A stretch of DNA of 32,422 bases, taken from Xylaria sp. FL1777. Taxonomy: Eukaryota; Ascomycota; Sordariomycetes; Xylariales; Xylariaceae. A model generated the notes under the pieces. That model had not been told where the DNA came from. It did no database searches and worked only from the letters and a program-made list of their open reading frames with translations. A program made the translations under genes and the position numbers. Numbering within the stretch: position 1 is the first letter of the stretch; each line of letters opens with the position of its first letter. The stretch is taken from assembly GCA_022578965.1 (NCBI GenBank), contig MU400844.1:1-32422 (forward strand), read 5' to 3'. Of the stretch, positions 30,961 to 32,422 are shown piece after piece.

Positions 30961-32422
30961 CAGCTAATAATTTATTTATTTCTTACTTTTTTTATTACAC
31001 CTTTTTAATTGCACTACTTTATATATTTTAGTACTTATTAGCGCAATTCTATAAAAAGCTAAATTTTATTTAATTAAGCTTGTTTAAATATTATATAGCT
31101 ACTTTTAAAGAAATATTTTTTTAATTGCTATATATAAAGCTAAATATATATATATAATTACAAATAGCTATATTTACAAAAATTTGTAGCTATATTATTA
31201 TAGTTATATGTTATTATATTTATTAATAATATATTTATATAGCTTAATTAAAGCTAATTTTGTTTATTATTTATTTTATTAAGTTATTATAAATTAAGTT
31301 TATTATTTTTTATATTTTAAGATTTTATATTACTTTTTTTAAATATAGTATACTTTTTTTATATATAGCTTGCTTTTTTTAAATATATTTAGCTTTTTTT
31401 ATATATAGCTTGCTTTTTTTATATATAACTTGCTTTTTTTATATATAACTTGCTTTTTTTATATATAATTTGCTTTTTTTATATATAGCATACTTTTTTT
31501 GTATATAATATACTTAAAGCATTTATTTTTTTAATATTTATTTATATATTTAATAATATAATATATTTAATAATAGCATTTAAAACTTTTAGTAGTTTTA
31601 CATTTAAAAATAAACTTTTTTTTTTAAAAAAAAATATTTTTAAAAACGCAAAAAACTATAAACCTAAAATTAAATTAACAGTATAAATACTTTAAAAGCT
31701 GCTTAAAAACAAATATAATAATGTTTAAATAATTTTAAATAAATTAACAATAAATGCTTTTTATATTTTTATAATATAATAATACTTAATTAAATAAGTT
31801 TAAATAATTGTTTGTTTTATTAAATTAAAGCAAATTATAAAAAATAGCAAAAAATATAATATAAAATAAAGCTTGTTAAATTTTATGCGTATAATAGTTT
31901 TTGCTTAATATATATTTATAAATTAAAAAAAAATTAAAATATATAAATAATATTAAAGCAAAAATTATAAAAAACTTTATACTAATTATATAACAAAAAA
32001 TAAAAAAAGCTTTTTAAAAGCATGCATTAATTATTATTTTTTTAAAAATAATTATTATTGCTTTTATTAATAAGGTATATACTATAATAGTTTAATTAAG
32101 CTTGTTTAAATGTTAATAAGTATATTAAAATTAGAAAAAAAGCTAAAAAAAAAAAAAAAAGCAAATAAAAAGGAATTTTTTAAGTTTATGCTTAAATTAC
32201 TTAAAAATGCAACAAATGTAAAGCTTACAAAATAAAAATTAAAATGTAAAAAAAAAGCGCAAAAACATAAAATAATAAGTATGCTTTTAAAAAAAAAACA
32301 TTATAAATAAATAAAAAAAAATGTTAGAAATAAAAAAAAAATGTTTATAAAAAACTAAAAAAAATAAAAATAATATAACAATAATTAATTAAAATTAATA
32401 AAAATAAAACATAAAAAAATTT
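30961..32422. other. Extremely AT-rich block at the window end
   Basis: Composition changes within a few tens of bases from ordinary to about 9% G+C (28 G/C in five 60-bp lines counted by hand). There are long A and T tracts, TATA runs and no open frame of note. Fungal AT-rich isochores are usually repeat-induced point mutation (RIP) products, centromeric or subtelomeric DNA; this block is poorer in G+C than the usual RIP product. It runs off the window end. Confidence 0.9.
31331..31510. repeat. 20-bp minisatellite, about nine tandem copies
   Basis: Nine consecutive 20-bp units follow the pattern T(G/A)CTTTTTTTATATATA(G/A)CT with a few substitutions and no length change. Examples begin at 31331, 31351, 31371 and so on to 31491. 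The period is exact and only point differences separate the copies. Confidence 0.9.

Noticed and set aside
31331..31510. Regular repeat array that could be mistaken for a CRISPR
   Set aside because: The 20-bp units abut directly with no unique spacers, and the context is a eukaryotic AT-rich block. It is a minisatellite.

Overview
The window looks like a contig-end stretch of nuclear DNA from a filamentous ascomycete (Pezizomycotina, most likely a Sordariomycete). The reasons are short introns of 45-150 nt with GT(A/G)AGT donors and CTRAY branch sites, single-gene transcription units, a secreted CE1-CBM1 esterase, Gup1, Mtm1 and Hrt3/Pof7 orthologues, and intergenic DNA full of TAGGTACCTAGGTA-type motifs. 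No bacterial, viral or intact mobile-element gene was seen.

Layout. 1-1752: intergenic DNA with an intron-containing tRNA-Asp(GTC) and the promoter of the first gene. 1753-3233 (+): secreted acetylxylan esterase with a C-terminal cellulose-binding module, six exons. 3618-4502 (-): F-box-like protein. 5207-7479 (+): GUP1, a membrane-bound O-acyltransferase, five exons. 7896-9053 (-): multi-pass FAR-17a/AIG1-like membrane protein, two exons, convergent with GUP1. 9054-11006: intergenic. 11007-13066 (-): conserved-looking 666-residue coiled-coil protein of unknown function. 13067-17781: a 4.7-kb stretch without a convincing gene. 17782-18597 (-): 271-residue orphan. 20374-22209 (-): F-box protein of the Hrt3/Pof7/FBXO9 type. 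23654-25077 (+): mitochondrial carrier of the Mtm1/SLC25A39 type. 26037-27321 (+): uracil-DNA glycosylase. 27322-30960: intergenic. 30961-32422: an abrupt switch to extremely AT-rich DNA (about 9% GC in the lines counted) holding a 20-bp minisatellite.

The genes are ordinary housekeeping and accessory genes, each with its own promoter; there is no operon and no recognisable biosynthetic or defence cluster. They share only broad themes: two F-box proteins, two mitochondria- or genome-maintenance genes side by side (carrier and UNG), and two membrane proteins arranged tail to tail.

The most unusual signals are non-coding. (1) In the terminal AT-rich block almost every surviving cytosine follows G or A and almost none follows T. 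This is not the classical CpA-targeted RIP pattern. (2) The UNG gene has a cluster of ACGCG cores upstream, overlapping a short in-frame reading frame whose start resembles a mitochondrial presequence. (3) A 9-mer, TACGCAGTA, occurs at least eight times in intergenic DNA only. (4) Several splice sites are unusual: a GC-AG intron inside the CBM1 domain, a fourfold tandem NAG acceptor in GUP1, and two competing acceptors in the esterase.

All exon models were derived by hand from splice consensus and family knowledge; none was tested against transcripts.
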